NCBI RefSeq assembly: GCF_013327855.1 | Contig: NZ_JABUMX010000004.1 | Coordinates: forward strand, 326,724-390,723 | Direction: 5' to 3' | DNA from: Phyllobacterium pellucidum | Lineage (GTDB): Bacteria > Pseudomonadota > Alphaproteobacteria > Rhizobiales > Rhizobiaceae | DNA length: 64,000 nt | In this document: positions 45,979-54,861 of the stretch, piece after piece | Layout: each line of letters opens with the position of its first letter | Numbering within the stretch: position 1 is the stretch's first letter | The notes under the pieces: model-generated | The model's database searches: none | Told to the model about the DNA's origin: nothing | The model's input: the letters and a program-made list of their open reading frames with translations, nothing else | Made by a program: the position numbers and the translations under genes

Positions 45979-47166
45979 TCACCTCTCCCGCAATGCGACG
46001 CGCGCATTGTACCAGTTCATGAACAGCGAGATGGTGATCGAGAGGCTGAGATAGACCAGCATGAACAGGGCGATCGGCTCTATTGCCTGCCCGGTCTGGT
46101 TCATTGTGGTGTTGGAAACCATTACCACGTCGGGATAGCCGATGGCTATCGCCAGCGACGAGTTCTTGAAGACGTTGAGATAGGCGCTCGTCATTGGTGG
46201 AATGATGACCCGCAGGGCCTGGGGCAATATGACCAGCCGCATGATACGCGAGGATCTGAGCCCGAGCGCGGCCGCGGCTTCACGCTGGCCCTTGCGGATC
46301 GAAAGGATGCCGCTGCGGACGATCTCGGCAACGTTGGCCGATGCGCTGAGGGCGAGCCCGACGAAGAGAGCGACAAACTCGGGCGTTAGCTGCGCACCAC
46401 CAGCTAGGCGAAAGCGGCCGAGTTCCGGCAGGCTGAGATCGAGCTCGGGACGCAGGATAAGCCAGGCGACAAGCGGTGGAATGGCAATGATTGCGCTGAT
46501 GAGCGGCCAGTTGGACTGGTCGGTCCCACTTTCAATACGCCGCAGCCGAAGGTGGCGCGCATAGAGGTAGGCCAATCCGCAACCAAACAGGAATGCCGCT
46601 GCGATCATCGTGTGATCGTTGCTCCAGGCGATGGATGGAACTGCGAGGCCGCTATTGCTGAGAAAGACGAACGGCAGAAGCTGCAAGGCCTCGCGGACCG
46701 GCGGAAGGATCGTGACGATGACCGCATAGCAGAGAAACAGCAACAATAGCAGCGGGACGTTGCGCAGAGCCTCGACATAGAGGAGCATCAGACGGGCGAA
46801 TAAAGGGTTGGACGAGAGCCGGCCAATCCCCACCAGAGTGCCTATGATCGTGGCGGCAACCGATGCGAGGATAGAGACGCGTATCGTGTTGAGGATGCCG
46901 ACAAGCAGCGCCTTCGCATAGCTGTCGGATGGCTGATAGTCGATCGGTGATTGACTGATGACGAATCCAGCCTCACGCCAGAGATAGGAAAAGCCCGTGG
47001 CGATGCTTTGCCGTGCAAGGTTTTCCGAAACGTTATTGAAGAGATAGAGGCCCGCGGCAACGACGCTGGCGACGCACAAGCATTGATAAAGAATGCCCCG
47101 CGTCCGCTTATCGCGGAAATTCAAGCGGAACGGTGCCTGCGCGACACGCATCGAAGCCCCCAGCAT
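45979..47166 (-). CDS. Polar amino-acid ABC permease, AapQ-like
   Basis: A 395-residue permease with an N-terminal helix, a periplasmic loop (SYLWREAGFVISQSPIDYQPSDSYAKALLVGILNTIRVS) and a large mid-protein insertion as in AapQ. Core motifs: LYVEALRNVPLLLLLFLCYAVIV and the EAA loop QREAAAALGLRSSRIMRLVILPQALRVIIPP. It forms the channel with the AapM-like protein. A second start at residue 6 (47151) is possible. A stem-loop separates it from the binding-protein gene. Confidence 0.87.
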   Translation of the reverse strand: MLGASMRVAQAPFRLNFRDKRTRGILYQCLCVASVVAAGLYLFNNVSENLARQSIATGFSYLWREAGFVISQSPIDYQPSDSYAKALLVGILNTIRVSILASVAATIIGTLVGIGRLSSNPLFARLMLLYVEALRNVPLLLLLFLCYAVIVTILPPVREALQLLPFVFLSNSGLAVPSIAWSNDHTMIAAAFLFGCGLAYLYARHLRLRRIESGTDQSNWPLISAIIAIPPLVAWLILRPELDLSLPELGRFRLAGGAQLTPEFVALFVGLALSASANVAEIVRSGILSIRKGQREAAAALGLRSSRIMRLVILPQALRVIIPPMTSAYLNVFKNSSLAIAIGYPDVVMVSNTTMNQTGQAIEPIALFMLVYLSLSITISLFMNWYNARVALRER

Positions 47167-47188
47167 GCAAGATCCGATTGAAATGGAT

Positions 47189-47221
47189 GAGCCGATGCGG
47201 AGATTTATCCCGCACCGGCTC
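47189..47221 (-). other. Stem-loop between binding-protein and permease genes
   Basis: GAGCCG-TGCGG (47189-47200) pairs with CCGCA-CGGCTC (47210-47221) around an AGATTTATC loop, 11 pairs with one bulged position on each side. Such hairpins typically raise binding-protein message stability relative to the permeases. Confidence 0.6.
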
Positions 47222-47229
47222 GCGTTAGC

Positions 47230-48261
47230 TCAGCGGAACGGCGCCGCGTAAAGCAGGCCGCCATTGGTCCATTGATTATTGGGACCGCGGGTCAGGCCGA
47301 GGGCGGTTTTTTCGCCAAGATTGCGCTCGAACATTTCGCCGTAATTGCCTACGCCCTTGATGGCATTGTAGAGCCACTTGTTGTCGAGGCCGAGCATGGG
47401 TCCGAGATCCCCGGTCACGCCAAGCATGCGCTGGATCTCAGGGTCTTCGCTCTTTGTCCTGTCGTCGATATTGGCTTGGGTAATCCCCTTCTCTTCCGCG
47501 GCAATGATGCCATAGGTGGTGAAGGAAACGATATCGCGCCAATTGTCGTCGCCCTGCCGTACGGCCGGAGCAAGCGGTTCCTTCGAGATCGTATCCGGGA
47601 GGATGATGTAGTCGGCCGGGTTCTGGGCGACAGCGCGAATGGATGCGAGATCGGAGCGATCACTGCTTAGCGCATCACAACGCCCGGAGAAGAATGTGTT
47701 GCGCAGTTCATCGGGATTTTCGAAGACGACGGATTCAAACTTGCCGTTGTTGGTGCGGAAGAAATCGGCAAGGTTCTGTAGGGTCGTCGTGCCCGGAAGA
47801 ATACAGATCGCTGCATCGTTCAATTCCTTGGCGCTCTTCACGCCAAGCTTGGCCGGAACCATGATTCCCTGTCCGTCATAGAAGACGGTCGGTCCGAAAT
47901 CGAGGCCGAGCGACGCTTCGCGCGAGAAGGTCATCGTCGTCTGGCGCGAGAGGATGTCGATCTCGCCCGACTGAAGCGCCTGAAAGCGCGTATTGATGTT
48001 GGTGAGAACGAAATCGACCTTGTCAGGCGACCCGAAGACTGCGGCAGCAACAGCGCGGCACACATCCGCATCGAAGCCCTGCATGACGCCCTTGCTGTCG
48101 GCGTAGGCAAATCCGGCGACATTCATCGAAACACCGCAAATGAGCTTGCCGCGCTTCTTCACCGTGTCGAGTGTCTGTTGTGCTGAGGCCGACGTGGAGC
48201 CCATCGCAGCAAGAGCCGCCAGCGACGCGAATACAAAACTCCTAAACCATTTTGATTTCAT
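47230..48261 (-). CDS. Amino-acid ABC binding protein, AapJ-like
   Basis: A 343-residue periplasmic binding protein. A signal peptide of about 27 residues ends in SASA; then TLDTVKKRGKLICGVSMNVAGFAYADSKGVMQGFDADVCRAVAAAVFGSPDKV, RFQALQSGEIDILSRQTTMTFSREASLGLDFGPTVFYDGQGIMV and VGNYGEMFERNLG, as in AapJ/BztA. These proteins bind L-amino acids broadly, but this copy sits with amidohydrolases and may bind an amino-acid-like N-compound. A GTATAC box lies 26 bases upstream. Confidence 0.88.
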   Translation of the reverse strand: MKSKWFRSFVFASLAALAAMGSTSASAQQTLDTVKKRGKLICGVSMNVAGFAYADSKGVMQGFDADVCRAVAAAVFGSPDKVDFVLTNINTRFQALQSGEIDILSRQTTMTFSREASLGLDFGPTVFYDGQGIMVPAKLGVKSAKELNDAAICILPGTTTLQNLADFFRTNNGKFESVVFENPDELRNTFFSGRCDALSSDRSDLASIRAVAQNPADYIILPDTISKEPLAPAVRQGDDNWRDIVSFTTYGIIAAEEKGITQANIDDRTKSEDPEIQRMLGVTGDLGPMLGLDNKWLYNAIKGVGNYGEMFERNLGEKTALGLTRGPNNQWTNGGLLYAAPFR

Positions 48262-48284
48262 TTTGTTCCCTCGTGTTTGTATTT

Positions 48285-48294
48285 TTGTATACGA
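48285..48294. promoter_or_regulatory. GTATAC box upstream of the binding-protein gene
   Basis: TTGTATACGA centred on 48287-48292. The same hexamer or close forms recur in front of the GntR-type gene and the peptide-transporter operon, and FCD-type GntR proteins bind such short palindromes. Confidence 0.45.
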
Positions 48295-48373
48295 TAATCA
48301 CACTTATTGCATCCTGTCACGCACTGATTTTGCCGGGGAGAATGGTCTTCCCGGTTGCCAAAATCAGCAGTGT

Positions 48374-49087
48374 TCAGATTCTCCGAGTTCTCGATTGCGC
48401 GGGTCGCCGCAGGCCGGCCATGGCTTCGGCCTGGACGAGCCCCGCATGGAATGAACAGACGAGCGGGATGTCCCATTCCGGCTGCAGATCTTGAGCAATG
48501 CCGGCGAGCGCAGCCCCGCCGATGATGACGACATCAGCGCCCTGCTCCCGGATTGCCTTGTCAACGAGCACTCGCACCGCACTGCGCGCCTCCGCGGGCC
48601 GCGCGGCCAGATCGAGCGCCCTTCCCGGAATGGCGTACATGCCGCAGCAGCGATCTTCCAGCCGCTGCTGGCGCATCAGTTCGCGCAACATTCCCGGCCA
48701 GCGCTCGCCGATGGTTACGATCGCAAAGCGTTCACCGAGCTGCAAGGCAGATACAATGGAGGCTTCCGCCATGCCGACGACAGGGAAATCAAAGACTTCC
48801 TTGGCGGCTCCGATGCCGGGTTCACCAAAACAGGCCAACAGACAGGCATCATATTTATTGTCGCTGGCCTCGGCCAAATGTTCCTTGACCGTATCGATGA
48901 TGGCATGAGCCGCGACCGCCGCACTTTCGCGATCGCTGATATATTCGGCGCCAAACCGTGCGGTCAGCGCAGTGACATTGCGTTCGGATGGCAGCATGGC
49001 GCGCGCCTGATCACGCAACCGTTCGGTCAGGGCCAGATTGGTATTACCATTGACAATCAGGAGTTTCGAACTCTGACTCTCAAGCAT
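48374..49087 (-). CDS. Asp/Glu/hydantoin racemase-family protein
   Basis: A 237-residue protein: KLLIVNGNTNLALTERLRDQA, YDACLLACFGEPGIGAAKEVFDFPVVGMAEASIVSALQLGERFAIVTIG and DVVIIGGAALAGIAQDL. The first catalytic Cys is in LLACFGEP; at the second position the usual GCA-type motif reads GGAALAG, so the second Cys appears to be replaced. Family members racemise hydantoins, allantoin or aspartate using two cysteines; with one missing, it could be an isomerase or decarboxylase variant. It is the first gene before the AapJ-like gene, and likely in the same operon. It is not the EutA missing from the ectoine locus, whose family is different. Confidence 0.75.
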   Translation of the reverse strand: MLESQSSKLLIVNGNTNLALTERLRDQARAMLPSERNVTALTARFGAEYISDRESAAVAAHAIIDTVKEHLAEASDNKYDACLLACFGEPGIGAAKEVFDFPVVGMAEASIVSALQLGERFAIVTIGERWPGMLRELMRQQRLEDRCCGMYAIPGRALDLAARPAEARSAVRVLVDKAIREQGADVVIIGGAALAGIAQDLQPEWDIPLVCSFHAGLVQAEAMAGLRRPAQSRTRRI

Positions 49088-49246
49088 GACCAGCCCTGCC
49101 GGAAGCTGCGCTCGTCGCCCGCCGAATGAAGATTGCGCTTGTCCCTGGCAATGCCGTGAACATGACCGTGTGCTCCCCCTATTCCCGCTGCTTGTGGTCG
49201 AATGCAGCGGGCCTCTTTACGAAGACTATATACCGCTCGCTAAAAA

Positions 49247-49281
49247 TAGTATACAAAAATAAATCTAAATAGCATACACTA
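49247..49281. promoter_or_regulatory. Paired GntR-type boxes in the racemase-gntR divergent region
   Basis: TAGTATACAAAA (core 49249-49254) and TAGCATACACTA (core 49273-49278) stand 24 bp apart in the AT-rich space between the racemase and GntR genes. The spacing of about two helical turns suits a regulator binding two sites on one DNA face. Confidence 0.5.
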
Positions 49282-49342
49282 TTGCCAATTCACGGATTCC
49301 GTCTGATACGATATAAGTTGGTGATCAACAGATGGGTTGCAC

Positions 49343-50053
49343 ATGAACGAACAGACCTTGACCACCGGTAAAAAGCGCCAGCGTCTCCCAAGCAGCAATA
49401 CAATGTATGAAGCCTTGCGGCGGGCGATCATCGAGCGCGCCCTGCGCCCCGGCGACAAATTGCCGGAGGACGTCATAGGCGATCGCTTCGGTGTCAGTCG
49501 CACCATCGTGCGGAGCGTGCTTGGGCGTCTGCACGGCGAGGGTTTGATCGACCTGAAGCCAAATCGCGGCGCGACCGTGGCTCAGCCGACGCTCGAAGAA
49601 GCCTACGATATCTTTGAAACGCGGCGGAGCCTCGAACGCGATGTGGTGCGCCGCCTCGTCGAGCGCATCACACCGGCAGAGATCAAGCGCCTCAAGGACC
49701 ATGTCGCGCGCGAGGAAACCGCCCGCACCCAGGATTCACCCGACTCGATCCGGCTCGCCGGCGAGTTCCACATTCTTCTCGCCGAGATGGCGGGCAATGC
49801 CGTAACGGCACGCTACGTAAACGAACTCGTGTCGCGCTGTTCGCTTATTCTCGCCCTCTATGGCCGGCCGCACTCTTCGGACTGCGCGGTCAACGAGCAT
49901 CTTGAAATCGTTGCCGCTTTACAGAAGGGCGATAGCGAGAGGGCTTTTGCCGTCATGGATCATCACCTTGAGGCGGTCACCGAACGCGCTTTGCTGACGT
50001 CAAGCAATCACCAGCGCGATATCCGGTCGATATTGGACGACTATGTGAAATGA
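49343..50053 (+). CDS. GntR/FCD-family regulator of the amidohydrolase locus
   Basis: A 236-residue regulator. The N-terminal winged HTH (~17-85) is MYEALRRAIIERALRPGDKLPEDVIGDRFGVSRTIVRSVLGRLHGEGLIDLKPNRGATVAQPT. The FCD ligand domain (~90-220) has ARFHILLAEMAGN-like text with metal-binding His residues (EFHILL, NEHLEIV, DHHLEAV). FCD regulators sense organic acids or amide compounds. It lies between the two arms of the locus and divergent from one. GTATAC-like boxes precede it and other units. The ATG at 49343 is preferred over the TTG at 49337. Confidence 0.85.
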   Translation: MNEQTLTTGKKRQRLPSSNTMYEALRRAIIERALRPGDKLPEDVIGDRFGVSRTIVRSVLGRLHGEGLIDLKPNRGATVAQPTLEEAYDIFETRRSLERDVVRRLVERITPAEIKRLKDHVAREETARTQDSPDSIRLAGEFHILLAEMAGNAVTARYVNELVSRCSLILALYGRPHSSDCAVNEHLEIVAALQKGDSERAFAVMDHHLEAVTERALLTSSNHQRDIRSILDDYVK

Positions 50054-50087
50054 TGCCATTCCCGGCAAAGGGAATGGCACGGTTCTA

Positions 50088-50750
50088 TCAGGAGGCCTTC
50101 GCCTCGATTGTCGTCTCGATCTTTGCCTTGTAATCGGCCACCGACATGGTCTTCAGCTCGAAATAATCGCGCGTCGTCGCATAGCCATGACCGCCCATGC
50201 GGCCGACCGCATCGAGCACCGTGGCATCTACGTAGAGCTTATCGGCGTCGATGGCATTCTCGTGGAAATGCGCGTAGACGACCTCCCCAAGCACGATTTC
50301 ACGGCTTTCACCGATATTGAGGAATGAATGCAGTCGGCATTCCAATGCTGCGGGCGCTTCGGCGATACGGCCAGCCGCGATAGCTTTACCTGGCGCTATC
50401 GTCAGGCCTGCCTCGGCGATCTCGTCGACGCTCGCGTCAAAGGGCACGGCGCAGATGTTCATCTCGTCCATGATCGACCCCGAAACGACATTGACCGTGA
50501 AGCAGCCGGTGTCCCTTATGTTGCGTACCGTGTCCTTGGAGTGACCGCTCGGAGAATACTCAACTCCCAGCGCGACAATGGCGGGGTCCGACGAAAGGCA
50601 ATTGAAGAAGCTGAATGGCGCTGCGTTGGCGCGTCCCTCGCGGTCGACAGTGGATACCAGTGCGATCGGGCGGGGAACAACTGTGCCGATCAGGATCTTG
50701 TACCGTTCACGCGGCGTAAGGGTATTGAAATCAAAGGAAACACTGTTCAT
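50088..50750 (-). CDS. Flavin reductase-like FMN-binding split-barrel protein
   Basis: A 220-residue protein: TPRERYKILIGTVVPRPIALVSTVDREGRANAAPFSFFNCLSSDPAIVALGV, TVRNIRDTGCFTVNVVSG and GHGYATTRDYFEL. It belongs to the FMN-binding flavin-reductase-like group. Such proteins often provide reduced FMN to a partner monooxygenase, as RutF does for RutA, but no monooxygenase gene is in the locus. It may have another role. Convergent with the GntR gene and downstream of amidohydrolase 2. Confidence 0.85.
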   Translation of the reverse strand: MNSVSFDFNTLTPRERYKILIGTVVPRPIALVSTVDREGRANAAPFSFFNCLSSDPAIVALGVEYSPSGHSKDTVRNIRDTGCFTVNVVSGSIMDEMNICAVPFDASVDEIAEAGLTIAPGKAIAAGRIAEAPAALECRLHSFLNIGESREIVLGEVVYAHFHENAIDADKLYVDATVLDAVGRMGGHGYATTRDYFELKTMSVADYKAKIETTIEAKAS

Positions 50751-50793
50751 CGGAAGTCTTTCAAATGGTTGATTAGGTTAGACGACACGCCGC

Positions 50794-52236
50794 TCATTCG
50801 ATGAGATCGGTGTCGCGGGCGTGGCCCCAGAACATTGGTGGCGTGCGAACGAGATCGTGCAGATCGAGGCGCTCGATCATGCGCTCGGTTTCGCGCTGCG
50901 CCGCATCGAGAACGGCATCCTGATCGACATGGACGGGATTGCGATCCCGCAACAACACGCGGCCGCCGACAAGGACCGTGTGAACGTCATTGCCATTGGC
51001 GAAATAGGTGACGCGGAACTCTGGCATGTTTGCCGGATAAAGATGCGGGCGTCGCAGGTCTACGAGGATGATATCGGCTTTCTTGCCGGGCTCGAGCGAA
51101 CCGATTTCGTGGTCGAGACCAAGTGCCCGCGCGCCGTCTATCGTGCACATTTCGAGGACCTTGCCCGGCGGCATCCAGCTCGGGTCGTGGAAATGCGTCC
51201 GGTGGTAATGCATGCATTGCTGCATGTGACGAAACATATCCGCCGAGCGGTCCGGCGCCGTTGCGTCGGATCCCATTGCAACGAGCACACCAGCCTGCAG
51301 GAGCTCGGGCACCGGGCAGCGGGCGAGGATCGAGGCAATCGCACTCGGATTGTGAACGATGCGCGTATCGGTGCGCGCGCAGATCGCGATCTCGTCGTCG
51401 TCAAGTCCGGTTGCGTGCGAAAGCAGCGTCCGCGGCCCAAGAATCCCGATTTCGTCGGCAATCCGCACGCTCCCCTTGGTATGGCCGTCCTGCATGAAGA
51501 CCAGTCCGCGTTCCTCGGCGAAAGTCTTTACGGCGCGCGATTGGGAAACAGCATCATCGGCGCCCGGCGCGTCCAGATTTTCCTGATGCAGGGTCGGCGT
51601 GAGCATGGCAACGTGAAGACGTCCTTCATGGCTATCGTGCCAGCGCCCGGTCAACTCCTCGCAGGTAGCAAACTGCTGCTCGAACGAGACGGGGTAATCG
51701 GTCCGTTCAGAACCCTTCCAGCGCGCATAGGTCAGGGGATGAGGTGGTCGGGTCGTGCCAACAGCGACGACAGAGCGTGTACCGATGCCAAGGACGCCTT
51801 CCATATGTGCGTCGCCATAGACTGCTTCGTCCGTCCGCATGACGGAATCACCGCCGCCGAGCAGTGAAACGCCGGTCGTCACCCCGAAGCGCAGACGCTC
51901 CAGCGCGGCAAGCTGGGCCTCGGCATGCCAGAATTCCGGGGTCGAGCCGACCGTATAGGCGCCCTGACAGGCGCGGTACCAAAGGTCGCTGCGCCCGCCG
52001 CCGAGGGTCTTGATAAGGCCGTGGCCGGCATGGGCATGGCTGTCGACGAGTCCTGGCATGATGGCCATGCCGCGCGCGTCGATGACTTCACGGGCAGGAT
52101 GATTGCGCGCTACAATATCGGTCGGACCGACGGCGACGATACGATCGCCCTCGATCGCCACCGCGCCGTCAGCAATGATGCGCCGATCCGGATCGATGGC
52201 GATGACGGTTCCGTTTTTTATGAGAATATCTGCCAT
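50794..52236 (-). CDS. Amidohydrolase 2 (ATZ/TRZ-type) of peptide-transporter operon
   Basis: A 480-residue enzyme: ADILIKNGTVIAIDPDRRIIADGAVAIEGDRIVAVG, the HxH motif in MPGLVDSHAHAGHGLIKTLGGG, FMQDGHTKGSVR in place of the third His region, LLSHATGLDDDEI and the Asp in VAMGSDATAPDRSADMFRHMQ. It is a paralogue of amidohydrolase 3: both share HAHAGHxLxKxLG, QDGHxxGS and GSDA/GTDAAAPDR. Members of this group remove amino or chloro groups from heterocycles. ATG 52236 has AAGGA. It follows the fused ATPase gene by 10 bases, so it belongs to the dpp-like operon. Confidence 0.87.
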   Translation of the reverse strand: MADILIKNGTVIAIDPDRRIIADGAVAIEGDRIVAVGPTDIVARNHPAREVIDARGMAIMPGLVDSHAHAGHGLIKTLGGGRSDLWYRACQGAYTVGSTPEFWHAEAQLAALERLRFGVTTGVSLLGGGDSVMRTDEAVYGDAHMEGVLGIGTRSVVAVGTTRPPHPLTYARWKGSERTDYPVSFEQQFATCEELTGRWHDSHEGRLHVAMLTPTLHQENLDAPGADDAVSQSRAVKTFAEERGLVFMQDGHTKGSVRIADEIGILGPRTLLSHATGLDDDEIAICARTDTRIVHNPSAIASILARCPVPELLQAGVLVAMGSDATAPDRSADMFRHMQQCMHYHRTHFHDPSWMPPGKVLEMCTIDGARALGLDHEIGSLEPGKKADIILVDLRRPHLYPANMPEFRVTYFANGNDVHTVLVGGRVLLRDRNPVHVDQDAVLDAAQRETERMIERLDLHDLVRTPPMFWGHARDTDLIE

Positions 52237-52246
52237 TGCCTGGTCC

Positions 52247-53962
52247 TTATGCGGCGGTATTTTCGGCTTTGAGAATACGGTCGAGCGAGGGCGCGAGGCG
52301 CAAAAGCTCACGCGTATATTCGTGCTGCGGGGATGAGAACAGCGTCTCGGTTTCCGCGAGTTCGACGATTTCTCCGCCCTTCATGACGGCGACGCGGTCG
52401 CACATCTGCCGGATCACAGCGAGGTCATGGCTGATGAACAGCATGGAAAGACCGGCAAGATCGCGCAGATCCTTCAACAGGTTAAGAAGCTGCGCCTGTA
52501 CCGAGACATCGAGTGCCGAGGTCGGCTCGTCGCAGATCAGCATTGAAGGCTGCGGCCCGAGGGCCCGGGCGATCGCGATGCGTTGGCGTTGCCCGCCGGA
52601 GAATGCATGCGCGAACCGCTCGCCCGACTGGCCGTTCAGCCCGACAGCCTCAAGCAGGATGGCTGCGTCTTCACGCGCCTCGGCAGCGTTGGAAGCAAGT
52701 TCGTAGAACAGAATGGGCTCAGCGATTGCGGCATTGATGCGCATGCGCGGGTTGAGGGCTGAATAAGGGTCCTGGAACACCATCTGCATTGACTGGCGGA
52801 CGGATTTTGTCCTGCCGGCCTCCAGGGCAACTCCCTGGAAATGCACGGAACCTGAAGTCGGGGCAACGAGCCCGGCGATGGTATTCGCAACCGTCGTCTT
52901 GCCGCAGCCGGATTCGCCGACGAGGCCGAAAATCTCGCCGCGCTTGACGTCGAACGACACGCTCTTTACGGCCTTGAACGCTGTCCTGCGGCTTGGCAGA
53001 AACGAACGCTGGCCATATTCGACGCAAAGTTCGCGCACCGCCAGCATCGGCTCATCCTCCTTGCTCTCCGCGGCCGACCTTGTCTTGCCGCGCACCGCCT
53101 CGCGCGCCTTGAGTGTTGCGGGCGTCTCTTCGCTCGGGACCGGCAGTCGCTCCAGCCGGTGTTCGATTGGCGGCACCGCAGCGATCAGCGTGCGTGCATA
53201 GGGTGCCTTGGGCGAGGTCAGAACGCCGCGCGCCGAACCGCTTTCGACAACGCTGCCGTTCTGCATGATCGTCACCCGGTCGGCAATTTCCGCGACGACG
53301 CCCATATTGTGTGTGACGAGGAGCACGCCGACGCGCCGCTCGTCGGCAAGATCACGGATAAGCTTGAGAATTTGCGCTTGCACCGAAACGTCGAGCGCCG
53401 TCGTCGGCTCGTCGGCGACGATCAATCGCGGATCGCAGGCGAGCGCCGTGGCGATGACGACGCGCTGCCGCTGGCCGCCGGAGAGCTGATGCGGGTAGCT
53501 TCCAAGGCGGCGTTCCGGTTCGGGAATGCCGACTGCCTTGAGAAGATCGAGCGCCCGCGCGCGGGCTTCCTTGCGGCTGATCTTCAAATGGGCAAGCATC
53601 CCCTCGCAGAGCTGGCTTTCCACCGTGAACAGCGGGTTGAGGCTGGTCATGGGATCCTGGAAGATCGCGCCCACGTCCCGGCCGGGAACGATGCCTTCGG
53701 TGCGACCGGTGCGCGTGTTGATCTGCTTGCCGGCGATGGAAATCGACCCGCCCGCGATGCGGCCTGGCGCCTGCAGAAGACCCATCAGCGCATTGCCGAC
53801 GGTCGTCTTTCCGGCGCCGGACTCGCCGACCAGCGCATGGATTTCGCCGGGGCGGATAGTCAGATCGATATCGTTGACGGCGACGAGTGTGCCGCCATTG
53901 GTGAGCGGATACTCGACCCTGAGGTTCTTGATGTCGAGTACAGGTGGCGTTTGCGTGTTCAT
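52247..53962 (-). CDS. Fused double ATPase of peptide-type ABC importer (DppD-DppF)
   Basis: A 571-residue protein with two complete ABC domains, which are usually two proteins. Domain 1 (~10-260): ALVGESGAGKTTVGNAL, LSGGQRQRVVIATAL, LIVADEPTTALDV. Domain 2 (~305-560): [45 protein letters not shown]. Each ends with the C-terminal segment typical of oligopeptide ATPases (EHRLERLPVPSEE and EYTRELL). The ATG overlaps the permease stop by one base. It energises the importer with the two permeases and the binding protein. Confidence 0.9.
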   Translation of the reverse strand: MNTQTPPVLDIKNLRVEYPLTNGGTLVAVNDIDLTIRPGEIHALVGESGAGKTTVGNALMGLLQAPGRIAGGSISIAGKQINTRTGRTEGIVPGRDVGAIFQDPMTSLNPLFTVESQLCEGMLAHLKISRKEARARALDLLKAVGIPEPERRLGSYPHQLSGGQRQRVVIATALACDPRLIVADEPTTALDVSVQAQILKLIRDLADERRVGVLLVTHNMGVVAEIADRVTIMQNGSVVESGSARGVLTSPKAPYARTLIAAVPPIEHRLERLPVPSEETPATLKAREAVRGKTRSAAESKEDEPMLAVRELCVEYGQRSFLPSRRTAFKAVKSVSFDVKRGEIFGLVGESGCGKTTVANTIAGLVAPTSGSVHFQGVALEAGRTKSVRQSMQMVFQDPYSALNPRMRINAAIAEPILFYELASNAAEAREDAAILLEAVGLNGQSGERFAHAFSGGQRQRIAIARALGPQPSMLICDEPTSALDVSVQAQLLNLLKDLRDLAGLSMLFISHDLAVIRQMCDRVAVMKGGEIVELAETETLFSSPQHEYTRELLRLAPSLDRILKAENTAA

Positions 53963-54861
53963 CAGTGCGCCATCAGTTTGGGGTTGAAGCGGTCGCGCAG
54001 GTAATCGCCGATCACATTGACCGCGAGTACAAGCACAACGAGGACGGCAGCGGGCATGACCGCAATCCACCAGAGGCCCGAGAACAGGAACTGGTTGCCG
54101 ATGCGGATCAGCGTGCCGAGCGAGGGATAGGTGGCGGGCATGCCGGCGCCGAGGAACGACAGCGTCGCCTCGGTGAGGATGGCGCCAGCAAGGTTGATCG
54201 TCGCAATCACCATCACCGAACTCATCACATTCGGGAGGATGTGACGCAGCATGATGCGGCGCGACGGAAGTCCGATCACCTTGGCGGCACGCACATAATC
54301 GCGCGCGTTCTCCACCATGGTCGAGGCACGTACCGTACGGGCATACTGGACCCACTCATTGAGGGCGATGGCGCAGATAAGGATGACCGGGGCCCACTCG
54401 GACACCGTCGCGCCACTCAACTGCGCGCGGGCGACACCGCTGATCAGCAGAGCGACGAGGATCGTCGGAAAACTGACGAGTACGTCGCCGACACGCATCA
54501 GGATCGTATCGATGATCCCGCCGAAATAGCCCGCGATCAATCCAAGGGCGACCCCGATAATCGCGGCGAGCAGCACCGCCCCGATGCCGATGATGATGGA
54601 AATACGCAGGCCGAACAGGATAACCGATACAAGATCGCGGCCCTGATTGTCCGTGCCGAGCAGAAAGCGCGGATCGCCGCCGTCCATGAAGGAGGGCGGA
54701 ATTTCCATATCGATGAGCGAATAGGATGAGACGTCGCGCGGATCCATCGGCGCGATCAGCGCAGCGAAAATCACGAGTACAATCATCGTGGCGAGCACAA
54801 GGCCGGCAATGATGACCGAGATCGGCGGCAGTCGGTGCTGGAGAAAAGCGCGCGTTGTCAT
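53962..54861 (-). CDS. Peptide-type ABC permease DppC-like
   Basis: A 299-residue permease with six helices. N-terminal LVLATMIVLVIFAALIAPMDPRDVSSYSLIDMEIPPSFMDGGDPRFLLGTDNQGRDLVSVILFGLRISIIIG is the hallmark of DppC/OppC; the EAA region reads NARDYVRAAKVIGLPSRRIMLRHILPNVMSSVMV. It is coupled on both sides (one-base overlap with the ATPase gene, start within the DppB stop). Confidence 0.9.
   Translation of the reverse strand: MTTRAFLQHRLPPISVIIAGLVLATMIVLVIFAALIAPMDPRDVSSYSLIDMEIPPSFMDGGDPRFLLGTDNQGRDLVSVILFGLRISIIIGIGAVLLAAIIGVALGLIAGYFGGIIDTILMRVGDVLVSFPTILVALLISGVARAQLSGATVSEWAPVILICAIALNEWVQYARTVRASTMVENARDYVRAAKVIGLPSRRIMLRHILPNVMSSVMVIATINLAGAILTEATLSFLGAGMPATYPSLGTLIRIGNQFLFSGLWWIAVMPAAVLVVLVLAVNVIGDYLRDRFNPKLMAH

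Noticed and set aside
48374..49087. The missing EutA of the ectoine locus
   Set aside because: The protein matches hydantoin/Asp-Glu racemases, not the maleate-isomerase-like EutA, and it is in another operon 33 kb away.
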